In this document: positions 1 to 7,409 of the stretch, one piece after another
Position numbering within the stretch: the first letter of the stretch is position 1
Layout: each line of letters starts with the position of its first letter
Source of the DNA: Tepidibacter hydrothermalis
GTDB lineage: Bacteria; Bacillota; Clostridia; Peptostreptococcales; Peptostreptococcaceae
Direction: 5' to 3'
Assembly (NCBI RefSeq): GCF_029542625.1
Contig: NZ_CP120734.1
Location: 1 to 38,843 of the forward strand
DNA length: 38,843 nt
Translations under genes and position numbers: made by a program
Notes under the pieces: model-generated
The model's input: the letters and a program-made list of their open reading frames with translations, nothing else
Databases searched by the model: none
What the model was told of the DNA's origin: nothing

Positions 1-105
1 TTTGTAAAATTTCAAAATAATTTAAAGGTTTTTAAGTTTTTCTGTCTAATTATATCTTTTGTGATATAATTATTTTCTGTGCAAAGAATCTTTATATCAA
101 CATCA

Positions 106-140
106 AAAATACACTACTTATATTATAAGTAGTGTATTTT
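106..140. terminator. Bidirectional intrinsic terminator hairpin
   Basis: A perfect 15-bp stem (106-120 with 126-140) closes a 5-nt loop. The stem starts with AAAA and ends with TTTT, so it could terminate transcription from either side. It lies just downstream of the small minus-strand gene at 165-332. Confidence 0.8.
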
Positions 141-164
141 CATTTATATATGTATTTTTAAATT

Positions 165-332
165 CTATCTATTATTTATACAAGCTATTTTACTAACTGT
201 ATCTTCGAATTCCTTCATAAGAGCAAACCCATTTTCTCTTAGAAACTTTTCAGCAATAAGCATAACTTTTAAATCTTTCTCTGTAATCTCTTCTTCGAAC
301 TCTTTATCTATTTTATTAGTCCTTATCCCCAT
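165..332 (-). CDS. Small hypothetical charged protein, 55 aa
   Basis: The frame starts MGIRTNKIDKEFEEEITEKD and ends CINNR. A strong ribosome site (GAGGTGAGG) precedes the ATG at 332, which is why I accept this short gene. The protein is rich in Glu and Lys, looks helical, and has no membrane segment. It is followed by the hairpin at 106-140. I do not recognise the family. Position at the lysis-side edge of the phage module suggests a phage or phage-border gene, but that is inference. Confidence 0.6.
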   Translation of the reverse strand: MGIRTNKIDKEFEEEITEKDLKVMLIAEKFLRENGFALMKEFEDTVSKIACINNR

Positions 333-498
333 ATATCCTCACCTCTATTTTTAATTATACCAGAACATTAGTTCTTTAAAAATATAAAATTGAGCCATGA
401 AGTTTTTTTATGCTAAAGCATAATCAGCTACATACAATATGAAATTTATTTGCTCTTGTTTAAGAATAATCTAGAAAATTATATATCAAAATTAGAAT

Positions 499-612
499 TT
501 AAAAAAACATTTTCTTAGCAAAAAATGCAAGTATAAGACCTATAGCTATAAATACCATATCTGATTTCCAATCTTTCTTTAAGGTATCTACGAAACCTTT
601 AATTATTTCCAT
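499..612 (-). CDS. 37-aa single-pass membrane miniprotein
   Basis: A short frame (MEIIKGFVDTLKKDWKSD, then a hydrophobic stretch MVFIAIGLILAFFA, then KKMFF) is preceded by AAAGGAGTGG at good spacing. It has an amphipathic, Lys-rich N-terminus of about 18 residues and one membrane segment at about residues 19-32. Such architecture occurs in small holin-like, toxin-like or phage accessory membrane peptides; the sequence does not decide between these. There is no partner gene adjacent on the same strand within 150 bases. Confidence 0.55.
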   Translation of the reverse strand: MEIIKGFVDTLKKDWKSDMVFIAIGLILAFFAKKMFF

Positions 613-796
613 TTTTACCACTCCTTTCAACATTCACATTTTCCATTATAGCCTATATATGTATAAAATAATAATATTTCACTAAATTTATTTAGTATTT
701 TTTTATACATCAAAAAATAAAAATAGTTTAAAATGAAATTTTTTAACATTACATTGCAATAATCTAAATATAAAACTATTCCATAGAGGTATTTTT

Positions 797-1003
797 ATGT
801 TTGGAAATAATCAACTTCAAATACTATTAAAATCATTAGAAAATTCAATTAATCAGTTAGAAAACAATCTTGAAAATCACTTGGAATATTTATCTTTAGA
901 TGAGAAAAAAGAAATGCTTAAAGAACTTGAAGATTATAAAAATATGAAGATAAAAACTGAATGGATGATGGCTAATAAGGAAATTGAAAAGTTCTTAGAT
1001 TAG
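797..1003 (+). CDS. Small hypothetical coiled-coil protein, 68 aa
   Basis: The start ATG is preceded by GAGGTATTTTT and the gene is followed within 10 bases by a strong terminator. The protein is almost entirely charged and helical with Leu/Asn heptad-like spacing (SLENSINQLENNLENHLEYL), consistent with a coiled coil. There is no signal peptide or membrane segment. I do not recognise a family. It converges with the broken gene at 1047-1250 and shares its terminator. Confidence 0.65.
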   Translation: MFGNNQLQILLKSLENSINQLENNLENHLEYLSLDEKKEMLKELEDYKNMKIKTEWMMANKEIEKFLD

Positions 1004-1010
1004 AATATTT

Positions 1011-1036
1011 AAAAGGTAGCTTTAAAGCTACCTTTT
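1011..1036. terminator. Bidirectional intrinsic terminator
   Basis: This is a perfect palindrome: AAAAGGTAGC, then TTTAAA, then GCTACCTTTT. It has U-tracts on both strands. It sits between the convergent genes at 797-1003 and 1047-1250 and can serve both. Confidence 0.88.
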
Positions 1037-1046
1037 TAATTAATCT

Positions 1047-1250
1047 TTAATTAAAGCTTATAATATATTTTTCAAAACCTATAAATTTAATTTCTCTAAA
1101 AAGTTTACATTTAGTAATTGCTGCTATTACCATTACAAAAGGACTATCTCTAACAGTTATAGTATCAACTGCTGTATTGTCTAATGTTTAGATTGCTGAT
1201 ACACTCGTATCAAATTCATTCGTAACATATGCTAAAGTTTGACCTGCCAT
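1047..1250 (-). pseudogene. Small gene interrupted by one in-frame TAA
   Basis: A perfect ribosome site (AAGGAGAAGTATA then ATG) starts MAGQTLAYVTNEFDTSVSAI, then a TAA at 1188-1190, after which the same frame continues TLDNTAVDTITVRDSPFVMV... to a stop at 1047, 67 codons in all. Composition on both sides of the stop is equally protein-like, so I read this as one gene with a nonsense mutation rather than two. No family is recognised. Alternative: the first 20 codons are a functional short peptide, which seems less likely. Confidence 0.5.
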
Positions 1251-1433
1251 TATACTTCTCCTTTCTAAAATAAATAAAAATATAACTCTAATTATTTATC
1301 CATTGAAAAAAAGAAAGATATACAATCTGCTATTAAAGATTATAAAAAAATAAAAACAAAATCAATTTTCTTATCACTAGTAAAATTTTAATAAAAAATG
1401 TATTCGGAGATTATTAATAAATATTTTACATTA

Positions 1434-1463
1434 TTGACAAAATAATACATTATGCGGTATAAT
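1434..1463 (+). promoter_or_regulatory. Sigma-A-type promoter for the RCC1-like gene
   Basis: TTGACA (1434-1439) and TATAAT (1458-1463) are both perfect consensus hexamers with an 18-bp spacer. They lie about 45 bases before the start codon at 1509. This is the best promoter visible in the window and implies vegetative expression independent of the phage late operon. Confidence 0.8.
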
Positions 1464-1508
1464 TTTCCTTAGATTTATTTTTTACATATAAAAAAGGAGG
1501 ATAAATAA

Positions 1509-2693
1509 ATGAAAAAATTTGTAAAATTTAAAGCAATTATTATTAGTTGTTTATTTTTAATTTTTAGTTGCACATCTGTATTTGCTGCTTCCCAAGACTC
1601 ATCCTTAAAAACTTTTGCTTCTATTATATCTAGAGGAACACCTACAAATATTGCATTAAATGAAAATGGTGAACTTTTCTTCTGTGATGAAAATGGATGG
1701 AAAAAGTCGGATATTAACAACGTAAAAGAAGTATCAAGTTATGATGGATTATCTATATCTGGATGTAATTATGGAATGCTATTCTTTTTGAAAAATGATG
1801 GTTCATTATATTCTATATTAAGATATCGAAACGATAATAGTGGTTCAAGTGATATAAACCTTGAAAACTCTATAAAAATAGCAACTAATATTAAAAAAAT
1901 AGAAAAAGCTCCATTATCAAATAACTATAATTGTGTATTAATCTTTGAGACGATGGATCAAGTTAGAAAAGAAGTTCGCTTCAACAGATACAACAAAACA
2001 TTTGACTTAAAAGATATTGCATCTCAGTATTCTGCACCATATTCCACTAAAGCAAATGTTAAAAAATCAGTTGATCGTTTAAAATTGTTAGAAGATAATA
2101 GTGTAAGTATTTACAATCCAAAATTATATGGTGAGTATATTACTAATCTATCTAATGTAAAAGATATTTTCTATCTATATTATAAAGACCTTTATGTTAT
2201 TTGGTTTAATAATGGACAAGTTGCTACTTGTACAACAGAAGACATTAATTTCAGCAAAATCCCTGTAAACATCAACTTAAACTATAGCTTAAACAATATA
2301 ATAAAATTAGATGCTGGAGATGATCATGCAATAGCACTTGATTCTAACGGTAAACTATACTGTATAGGTGATACTAGTGCTGGACAATTAGGCAATAATG
2401 AAGGTACAATTGATGATGAATCAGAAATGAAAAGTGATGGATTTCTTAAAACTCGAGTAATAGGTACAGGAAATACACCTTATCATGAAACATTCAAACA
2501 AATAAATTGTAATAATGATAAACCTATAGTAAATGTTTATGCTTCTTCTTGTGGAAGCGTAGCTATTCAGGATGATGGGACATTAATTTTATGGGGATGG
2601 CAAATAGATGGTAAATATGGCCCTGGTATGTCACTAGTTCCAAGAAAAGAGTTATCTAATTTCAAGGTTTCAACTATAATTCCTACTTTTTAA
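1509..2693 (+). CDS. Secreted RCC1-repeat (beta-propeller) protein, 394 aa
   Basis: A signal peptide is clear: basic MKKFVKFK, a hydrophobic core, and a cleavage site near VFA-AS (residue 26-27). The mature part has degenerate RCC1-type repeats. The clearest are around residues 260-300 (AGDDHAIALDSNGKLYCIGD then GQLGNN) and 345-375 (CGSVAIQDDGTLILWGW). RCC1 repeats form beta-propellers that bind protein or carbohydrate partners. The gene has its own consensus promoter and GGAGG ribosome site, lies just beyond the lysis cassette on the opposite strand, and converges with the endolysin gene. That placement is typical of lysogenic-conversion cargo, but it could also be a host gene at the element's edge. 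Ligand and role are unknown. Confidence 0.75.
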   Translation: MKKFVKFKAIIISCLFLIFSCTSVFAASQDSSLKTFASIISRGTPTNIALNENGELFFCDENGWKKSDINNVKEVSSYDGLSISGCNYGMLFFLKNDGSLYSILRYRNDNSGSSDINLENSIKIATNIKKIEKAPLSNNYNCVLIFETMDQVRKEVRFNRYNKTFDLKDIASQYSAPYSTKANVKKSVDRLKLLEDNSVSIYNPKLYGEYITNLSNVKDIFYLYYKDLYVIWFNNGQVATCTTEDINFSKIPVNINLNYSLNNIIKLDAGDDHAIALDSNGKLYCIGDTSAGQLGNNEGTIDDESEMKSDGFLKTRVIGTGNTPYHETFKQINCNNDKPIVNVYASSCGSVAIQDDGTLILWGWQIDGKYGPGMSLVPRKELSNFKVSTIIPTF

Positions 2694-2759
2694 TAATTCA
2701 AAATATAAAATTTAATCATATTTATAACAAATGTATATATAGTGTAAGGTTATAAAAAT

Positions 2760-2783
2760 AAGATAGTCCCAAGGGACTATCTT
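2760..2783. terminator. Bidirectional terminator at the end of the phage late operon
   Basis: A perfect 11-bp stem (2760-2770 with 2773-2783) is followed by T-rich DNA on both sides. The endolysin stop codon (2777-2779) lies inside the stem. It closes the long minus-strand late operon and also serves the convergent RCC1-like gene. Confidence 0.85.
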
Positions 2784-3343
2784 ATTTTCTTTACAACTCT
2801 TTTTATTAAAGTTTGAACATATTCTGTTTTATAAGTTTCATTGTTTATCCAGTAATTAGGGCTATTAATAACCCCCTTTTCAACTAGCTTATCTATAGCA
2901 ATCTCAAATTCACTTTTTGTTTTTTGTCTAGGATCTGCAGGATATAATCCTTGTCTTAATTGCTTAAGTGTGAATCCTCCATCCCACTGAAAATGCGGTC
3001 TATCTTTGATACTTTTGAAGTCTCCTCCCCATTCAAGTCCAATAGATTTACCTATAGCTCCCATCTTTTCATATAAATCAGCTCTTCCCCATTGTGCTTT
3101 ACTTCCCATTATAGGTACACAATCAAAAGCCAATTTATAATTATGATATGAATATCCTCCCCTTGCATTTGTAACTACAGTACCCGACTTACTTCTTCCT
3201 TGAGCATAAAGTTTATTTTGTTCTTCTTTACTTCTGTATGTGCAGTATATTAATACTTCTATGCCATGGTTCTTACATTCAGCTATGAACTTCTCAGCCA
3301 AGTGCTTAACATACGGATGTAAATCATTTAAATTTCTACTCAT
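2777..3343 (-). CDS. Endolysin, M15-family L-Ala-D-Glu/VanY-type peptidase
   Basis: The M15 zinc-peptidase signature SxHxxxxAxD is present (S65, H67, A72, D74), with the third metal ligand H117 in DRPHFQW. This matches the CwlK/T5-endolysin group, which cuts the peptide stems of peptidoglycan. Residues 1-125 form the peptidase; the C-terminal 65 residues (from about KTKSEFEIAIDKLVEKG) resemble a small substrate-binding or phage helical module. I start at ATG 3343, preceded by AGGTG, instead of a GTG nine bases upstream. It overlaps the holin gene by 8 bases (ATGAGTAG), so the two are probably translationally coupled. There is no signal peptide, so release depends on the holin. Confidence 0.88.
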   Translation of the reverse strand: MSRNLNDLHPYVKHLAEKFIAECKNHGIEVLIYCTYRSKEEQNKLYAQGRSKSGTVVTNARGGYSYHNYKLAFDCVPIMGSKAQWGRADLYEKMGAIGKSIGLEWGGDFKSIKDRPHFQWDGGFTLKQLRQGLYPADPRQKTKSEFEIAIDKLVEKGVINSPNYWINNETYKTEYVQTLIKRVVKKIR

Positions 3344-3569
3344 TTTCAGCACCTACCTTTTCAGTATCTTTAAACCACTTACCTTCTTTTGGATTAGATA
3401 TGACCCCCATTAAAACTAATGCTTTTAATCCATATTCAACTAAAGTTTGATAGTTTTCAGGTAGAATCAAATTTATATTGTATGTATGTAATGCCTTAAC
3501 AACTTCTGGTACAAATAAAGATAATACAGCTACCCATAATCCATAGTTTCTTATTTTTTTATTATTCAT
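3336..3569 (-). CDS. Phage holin, phi-LC3-like family, 77 aa
   Basis: A first hydrophobic segment (YGLWVAVLSLFVPEVVKAL, residues 9-27) and a second around residues 47-58 (YGLKALVLMGVI) frame a short loop. The end, NPKEGKWFKD, matches the conserved 'ND/NP..GK...D' tail of phi-LC3/phage_holin_1 proteins. The product would oligomerise in the membrane to release the endolysin encoded immediately downstream. It lies between the XhlA-type gene and the endolysin, the usual order of a PBSX-type lysis cassette. Confidence 0.8.
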   Translation of the reverse strand: MNNKKIRNYGLWVAVLSLFVPEVVKALHTYNINLILPENYQTLVEYGLKALVLMGVISNPKEGKWFKDTEKVGAENE

Positions 3570-3584
3570 AAATAAACCCTCCTA

Positions 3585-3854
3585 TTATTTAAATATTCCT
3601 TGTTGAACTGCATAAAAAAAGAAGCCTACAAAGCTTCCACCTAATAATCCCATAAACCATTTAATTGTTTTTGTTAAATCTTCTATCTGTCTGCATAAAT
3701 TTTGTATCTGCACTTTATATTCTCTACCATCCTCGCATAAATCATCTATCCTTTTAGAATGACCATCCAGTCTTTTTTCGTGCTCTTTTAATTTTTGCTC
3801 TATATGCTTATGTTTTTCTATGCAAATTTCATCTACATAAGTAGCACTGTTCAT
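3585..3854 (-). CDS. xhlA: XhlA-type haemolysin / holin-associated protein, 89 aa
   Basis: Residues 10-65 form a charged coiled coil (KHIEQKLKEHEKRLDGHSKR). A single C-terminal membrane segment follows (about 66-84, WFMGLLGGSFVGFFFYAV). This is the standard build of PBSX XhlA, a membrane-anchored partner of the holin in lysis. Its ribosome site (GAGTAGGTG) is good and it is 15 bases from the holin gene. The symbol is by family resemblance and position, not by orthology testing. Confidence 0.8.
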   Translation of the reverse strand: MNSATYVDEICIEKHKHIEQKLKEHEKRLDGHSKRIDDLCEDGREYKVQIQNLCRQIEDLTKTIKWFMGLLGGSFVGFFFYAVQQGIFK

Positions 3855-3869
3855 ATATGCACCTACTCC

Positions 3870-4871
3870 CTATAGCTTTAAAGCTCTAACTAAAATTGTT
3901 GCTAATTCTGCTCTAGTGGGATAATCATCTGGTCTAAATGTTCCATCTTCATATCCATTCATTAACCCCGCATCAACAACCTTTTGTATATTTGTCATGG
4001 CCCAATGATTGTTAATATCCTTGAATTTAGTGTTTTCAAGTATGTTCTGACCTTCTTCCTGTTCTTGTAGATCTTCTTTTATAGGAGGTTTAATTTTATC
4101 AATATTAGGTTTTTCCTCCAACTTAAAAAGGCCCCAACCAGTCTCTTTATCCCAACTGTTAGAACCTAAATCTAAACTATTATCCTTTATGTACTGTTTA
4201 AAGTTGGTATTATCTATTCTATAAGCTTCTTTCAATAGAGCTACCATTCCAGATACAGCTTGAGTAGTACCGCTAGTATGAGTAATAGGTATTATACGGT
4301 TTGCATCTGCATGTACCGCTAAACCTGTATATGAAAGTATATCTAATTCTTTTCCATAGCTTACATATCCAGCTCTACCATTTAAAAACTCACTATAGGA
4401 TCCTACAGCATACCAATATTTTGACTGTGCAGGATAAGCTATACTGTCCTCTTTTCCTTCGTTGTCAGATGAATCTATCATAATAGTATTTCTTTCATAT
4501 AGCTTTTTAGATATTTCTTCTTCCTCTTTACACCAACTTGTTTTTCTAATAGAAGTACACACAATATCTATATCATGTTCTAATATCCATTTAAGTGCTT
4601 CTTCAAAATTCCATCCACCTTTAAATATATTAATGCTATATATTTTTGAATCTGGAGCAACTGCATTAATAAGCTCATCACCATCATGATAACTTCCTCC
4701 ATCATCAGAAGTGTTTACATTAGTTAGCCATGGCTTTTTTTCTTTCATAACTCCACCATATCCAATTATAGCTACATTAACTTCTTTACCTGTTATACCT
4801 TCCTTATGCCAATTATAGATATTCAGTTTTTCAAATACTTCTTTATTATTTTTTAATAGATGTTCATTCAT
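3870..4871 (-). CDS. Degenerate subtilisin-like (S8) domain fused to an SLH domain
   Basis: Residues 15-250 follow the subtilase fold: a VNVAIIG strand (31-37), the H62 region leading to AVAPDSKIYSINIF, the oxyanion Asn (N137 in DSSDN), and S200 in THTSGTTQAVSGMVALL. The catalytic Asp expected after VAII is Gly37, so the triad is incomplete, while His and Ser remain. A linker rich in Pro/Glu (253-280) leads to one S-layer-homology repeat (283-333: FKDINNHWAM...GYEDGTFRP...TRAELATILVRAL). SLH domains bind secondary cell-wall polymer. The gene lies between the tail-tip genes and the lysis cassette and has a strong GGGAGGT ribosome site. No signal peptide is present. Likely roles are a virion-borne wall-binding protein or a released pseudo-protease; activity would need a replacement for the Asp. 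Confidence 0.75.
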   Translation of the reverse strand: MNEHLLKNNKEVFEKLNIYNWHKEGITGKEVNVAIIGYGGVMKEKKPWLTNVNTSDDGGSYHDGDELINAVAPDSKIYSINIFKGGWNFEEALKWILEHDIDIVCTSIRKTSWCKEEEEISKKLYERNTIMIDSSDNEGKEDSIAYPAQSKYWYAVGSYSEFLNGRAGYVSYGKELDILSYTGLAVHADANRIIPITHTSGTTQAVSGMVALLKEAYRIDNTNFKQYIKDNSLDLGSNSWDKETGWGLFKLEEKPNIDKIKPPIKEDLQEQEEGQNILENTKFKDINNHWAMTNIQKVVDAGLMNGYEDGTFRPDDYPTRAELATILVRALKL

Positions 4872-4895
4872 ATTTTAAATACCTCCCTAAAATTG

Positions 4896-4924
4896 AAGAA
4901 GGGCATAAAAAAAGAACCCTTCTT
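4896..4924 (-). terminator. Intra-operon hairpin before the SLH-protease gene
   Basis: An 8-bp stem (AAGAAGGG with CCCTTCTT) brackets a 13-nt A-rich loop. It lies in the 88-base gap between the XkdX-like gene and the SLH-subtilase gene. There is no long U-tract on the minus strand after the stem, so it may be a processing or attenuation site rather than a full terminator. It separates tail genes from the lysis group. Confidence 0.45.
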
Positions 4925-4959
4925 TGTGGTCCTAACGTTGTTAAATCTACCTTTAGAAA

Positions 4960-5085
4960 CTATTTAACTATTTCTTGATATTCCTCTTGTGTAATAAAAC
5001 CCACATGTTTTAATTTCTGCATATCCTCATTTGTTTTTCCTCTCTGGAGCATACCTTTGCAGTATCTAATAATCCAATCTCTCAT
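4960..5085 (-). CDS. XkdX-like small tail-region protein, 41 aa
   Basis: The frame starts MRDWIIRYCKGMLQRGKTNE and ends with ITQEEYQEIVK. A short Trp-containing N-terminus and a final '(F)ITQEEYxEI' motif are the hallmarks of the XkdX family, small proteins encoded just after the tail fibre in PBSX-type phages. Function of the family is unknown. GAGGTGATGGT precedes the start, and the ATG overlaps the stop of the upstream gene as TAATG, implying coupling. Confidence 0.72.
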   Translation of the reverse strand: MRDWIIRYCKGMLQRGKTNEDMQKLKHVGFITQEEYQEIVK

Positions 5086-5279
5086 TATACCATCACCTCT
5101 TTTAATATTAATGTGTCGACCATATTTTGCAAGTCTTGTAATTGCTGTTTTAATGTAGCATTTTCAAGTAATAGATTGTCTATAATTAAGTCTTTATCCT
5201 TTTCTAGTTGTTTAGCTTCCAATTCCTGTTCTGTATCTATATATTCAACACAATTAGAACTTATATGTACTTTTTTCAT
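5085..5279 (-). CDS. Small coiled-coil protein after the tail fibre, 64 aa
   Basis: It starts MKKVHISSNCVEYIDTEQEL and continues as one long amphipathic helix (LEKDKDLIIDNLLLENATLK onwards) with Leu/Ile heptads, so it should form a coiled coil. It lies one base after the fibre gene and overlaps the XkdX-like gene by TAATG. Position matches XkdW-type small proteins of PBSX-like clusters. A fibre chaperone or trimeric accessory role is possible but unproven. Confidence 0.65.
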   Translation of the reverse strand: MKKVHISSNCVEYIDTEQELEAKQLEKDKDLIIDNLLLENATLKQQLQDLQNMVDTLILKEVMV

Positions 5280-5280
5280 A

Positions 5281-6843
5281 TTATATCACCCCAAATATAC
5301 AACCATATTCATTAACAGTAGCATGTGAACTAGTATCAACTCCTGTTATCTGTAGTTTAAATTTCACCCTAGTATGTGGTGTAGCAGATTCATAAGTATA
5401 TTTTGCTTCTGTCCCACCATCTACAGCATATGGACTACCCTCTAATGTCATGATTTTGAAGCTATCTGATACCCCTATAGATATTGAAGGTGTAAGTGTA
5501 ACATTATTATGTTTAGTATATTTTATATATAACACCACTTTAGATACTGGATTTATAAAATTTTGAACTTTAGTCTGATATGTTTTAGTTTCTATAGGTG
5601 AAGCGAATCTAGCTGTAAATTCTACATCATAGTTATCATTGTATTTGCTATTCCATGAGCCGCCTTCTTGCACTGTCATCCTTTCATTTGCAAGAGAGTC
5701 ACTGCTAGTACAAGCCAACCAAACCCCACTAAATGAAGAAGGGTAGCTTCCAGTTCTTTCTACTACAAATGAATATCTACCTGGTGATAGAGTTAAGTTA
5801 CTAAAGTTAAATGTTCTTTGTGGCATCATAGCGTATCCGCCATAAGTAGGTAATCCGCTTAAAGCAACTGTATTACTTGAACTAGCAATATATGATGAAG
5901 GATATCTAGTAGATGATGATGATGTATGGTATATTTTTATTCTAGCACTATCTGATGCTGTAGATCCACCAGGTAATGCTAGTCTTACTGTTATACTTTG
6001 CAAAGTCTTAGTTTCTGATATACTAAATGTTTGTGCTAATCTACTATCCTTTGAAGAACTATATCCAAATTGTTTAGCCATATTACCACCTACTGACATT
6101 GTGCTTACAGAGTTATTAAAATATAAAGCCTTTTTGCTTGTATTTAGCAATCCCTTTGTACTATGTAAGCTATCTATGACATTAGAATTAATGAATCCGT
6201 CATAAAAAAATCCTCTTTTAACTGGATATTTTCCATCATAATATTGTTGTAGATTTAATTGATAAACATTATAGTCTAACTCTTGAATATCAGTTTTAAA
6301 TTGATTTACTTGCTCAGTTGTTTCGCTTCGAACACTGTTTATATCCTGCGTTAAATTATCCATCTGTGTTGTTACTGTATTTTGTAATGTTTCAATGTCT
6401 TTTTTGGTAGCTACAACAACAGAAGTATCTATTTGCAAATTAATTGGAGATGTATTTGATACTTCTAAAATTATTCTTATTTTTAACTCTTTGGAAGTAC
6501 CTTGATCTACAGAAGGTTTATAAGTTTCAGGTAACTTTCCAACTGCTAGTAGTTTATCTGAATCATCAAATATTCCGACTTCTTTTATAGAAAACCCTCC
6601 AACATCAGAAGGGATAACAGATTCTAATATAATCCAATTTTCATTTGTTTCATCAGTTGTTATACTTCCTATTGATCCTCTCCAAACTTCATGTGCTAAG
6701 CTTTCTTGTTCCTCTATAGGCTCATTTAAAGCATCACCTAATGCTAAATACTTAAAATCTATTTTCTTACCTGTAGTAGTTGCATCAGCAATACTAGCTT
6801 TGCCTATTTTAGTTAATATTGTATAGTATTTTTCTACACTCAC
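5281..6843 (-). CDS. Tail fibre / receptor-binding protein, 520 aa
   Basis: Residues 1-145 match the tail-collar fibre N-terminal domain: YYTILTKIGKASIADA, then GGFSIKEVGIFDDSDKLLAVG, then EVSNTSPINLQID, the module that docks to the baseplate. Residues about 150-200 are a coiled-coil shaft (TQMDNLTQDINSVRSETTEQ). The rest is Ser/Thr/Tyr-rich beta structure (a sandwich-like domain around residues 260-420 and a C-terminal domain), the expected receptor-binding part. It is encoded directly after gpI in the standard order. The tip should decide host range. No chaperone or intramolecular protease motif was seen. Confidence 0.85.
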   Translation of the reverse strand: MSVEKYYTILTKIGKASIADATTTGKKIDFKYLALGDALNEPIEEQESLAHEVWRGSIGSITTDETNENWIILESVIPSDVGGFSIKEVGIFDDSDKLLAVGKLPETYKPSVDQGTSKELKIRIILEVSNTSPINLQIDTSVVVATKKDIETLQNTVTTQMDNLTQDINSVRSETTEQVNQFKTDIQELDYNVYQLNLQQYYDGKYPVKRGFFYDGFINSNVIDSLHSTKGLLNTSKKALYFNNSVSTMSVGGNMAKQFGYSSSKDSRLAQTFSISETKTLQSITVRLALPGGSTASDSARIKIYHTSSSSTRYPSSYIASSSNTVALSGLPTYGGYAMMPQRTFNFSNLTLSPGRYSFVVERTGSYPSSFSGVWLACTSSDSLANERMTVQEGGSWNSKYNDNYDVEFTARFASPIETKTYQTKVQNFINPVSKVVLYIKYTKHNNVTLTPSISIGVSDSFKIMTLEGSPYAVDGGTEAKYTYESATPHTRVKFKLQITGVDTSSHATVNEYGCIFGVI

Positions 6844-6845
6844 AT

Positions 6846-7409
6846 TTACACCCCTTTCGGATATAAGGTTATTTCTTCTCCTGATATTGAAAGTACTCCT
6901 ATATTTAAATTACTATCTTTTATTTTGAAATCTATGCCTAGAGTGTAACTTGTCCATGAGGGTTTTATCCTTTGTATTACTGAACAAACCTCTTTTATAC
7001 TTATAGGAATAGTATTTTCTCCTGTAACCTTTAGAATTACATCAAATAAAAACTGTGAGAAGTGCTCTATTACTTCGCTGCTATCAGCATAAAGAGCTGT
7101 TATTGCTTCCATTTCATCTTTTCTTATTACATTTTCATCCGACATATATTGTATAAATTCTGAAATTACTCTAGCTCTTCTTATTTGAACATCATCTTGT
7201 ATATTTGAAGGGAGTTTAAAAAAACTTTCCCAACGAGTAAGGTTTGTATTTGCCATGGCCAAAGGATTAACTTCTTTCTCAGTCATATCCAAGTCAGCTT
7301 GAATTTTATTTAATGTGTTCCCTACTGCATTAGTTTCAATGGAATTACCTTTATAAATCCCTTCTGGAAGTTGACTCTCAATTATTTGTTTATAATCATA
7401 CTGAGACAT
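6846..7409 (-). CDS. Baseplate gpI-like protein (XkdU / DUF2313 type)
   Basis: About 187 residues following gpJ, with a conserved pattern ETNAVGNTLNKIQADLDMTEKEVNP then LTRWESFFKLP. This is typical of P2 gpI/XkdU proteins that sit at the end of the wedge and connect to the fibre. I start at ATG 7409, preceded by AAGAAGGTG, rather than a GTG nine bases earlier. The reading frame overlaps the end of the gpJ gene by 14 bases, so coupled translation is likely. Confidence 0.82.
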   Translation of the reverse strand: MSQYDYKQIIESQLPEGIYKGNSIETNAVGNTLNKIQADLDMTEKEVNPLAMANTNLTRWESFFKLPSNIQDDVQIRRARVISEFIQYMSDENVIRKDEMEAITALYADSSEVIEHFSQFLFDVILKVTGENTIPISIKEVCSVIQRIKPSWTSYTLGIDFKIKDSNLNIGVLSISGEEITLYPKGV

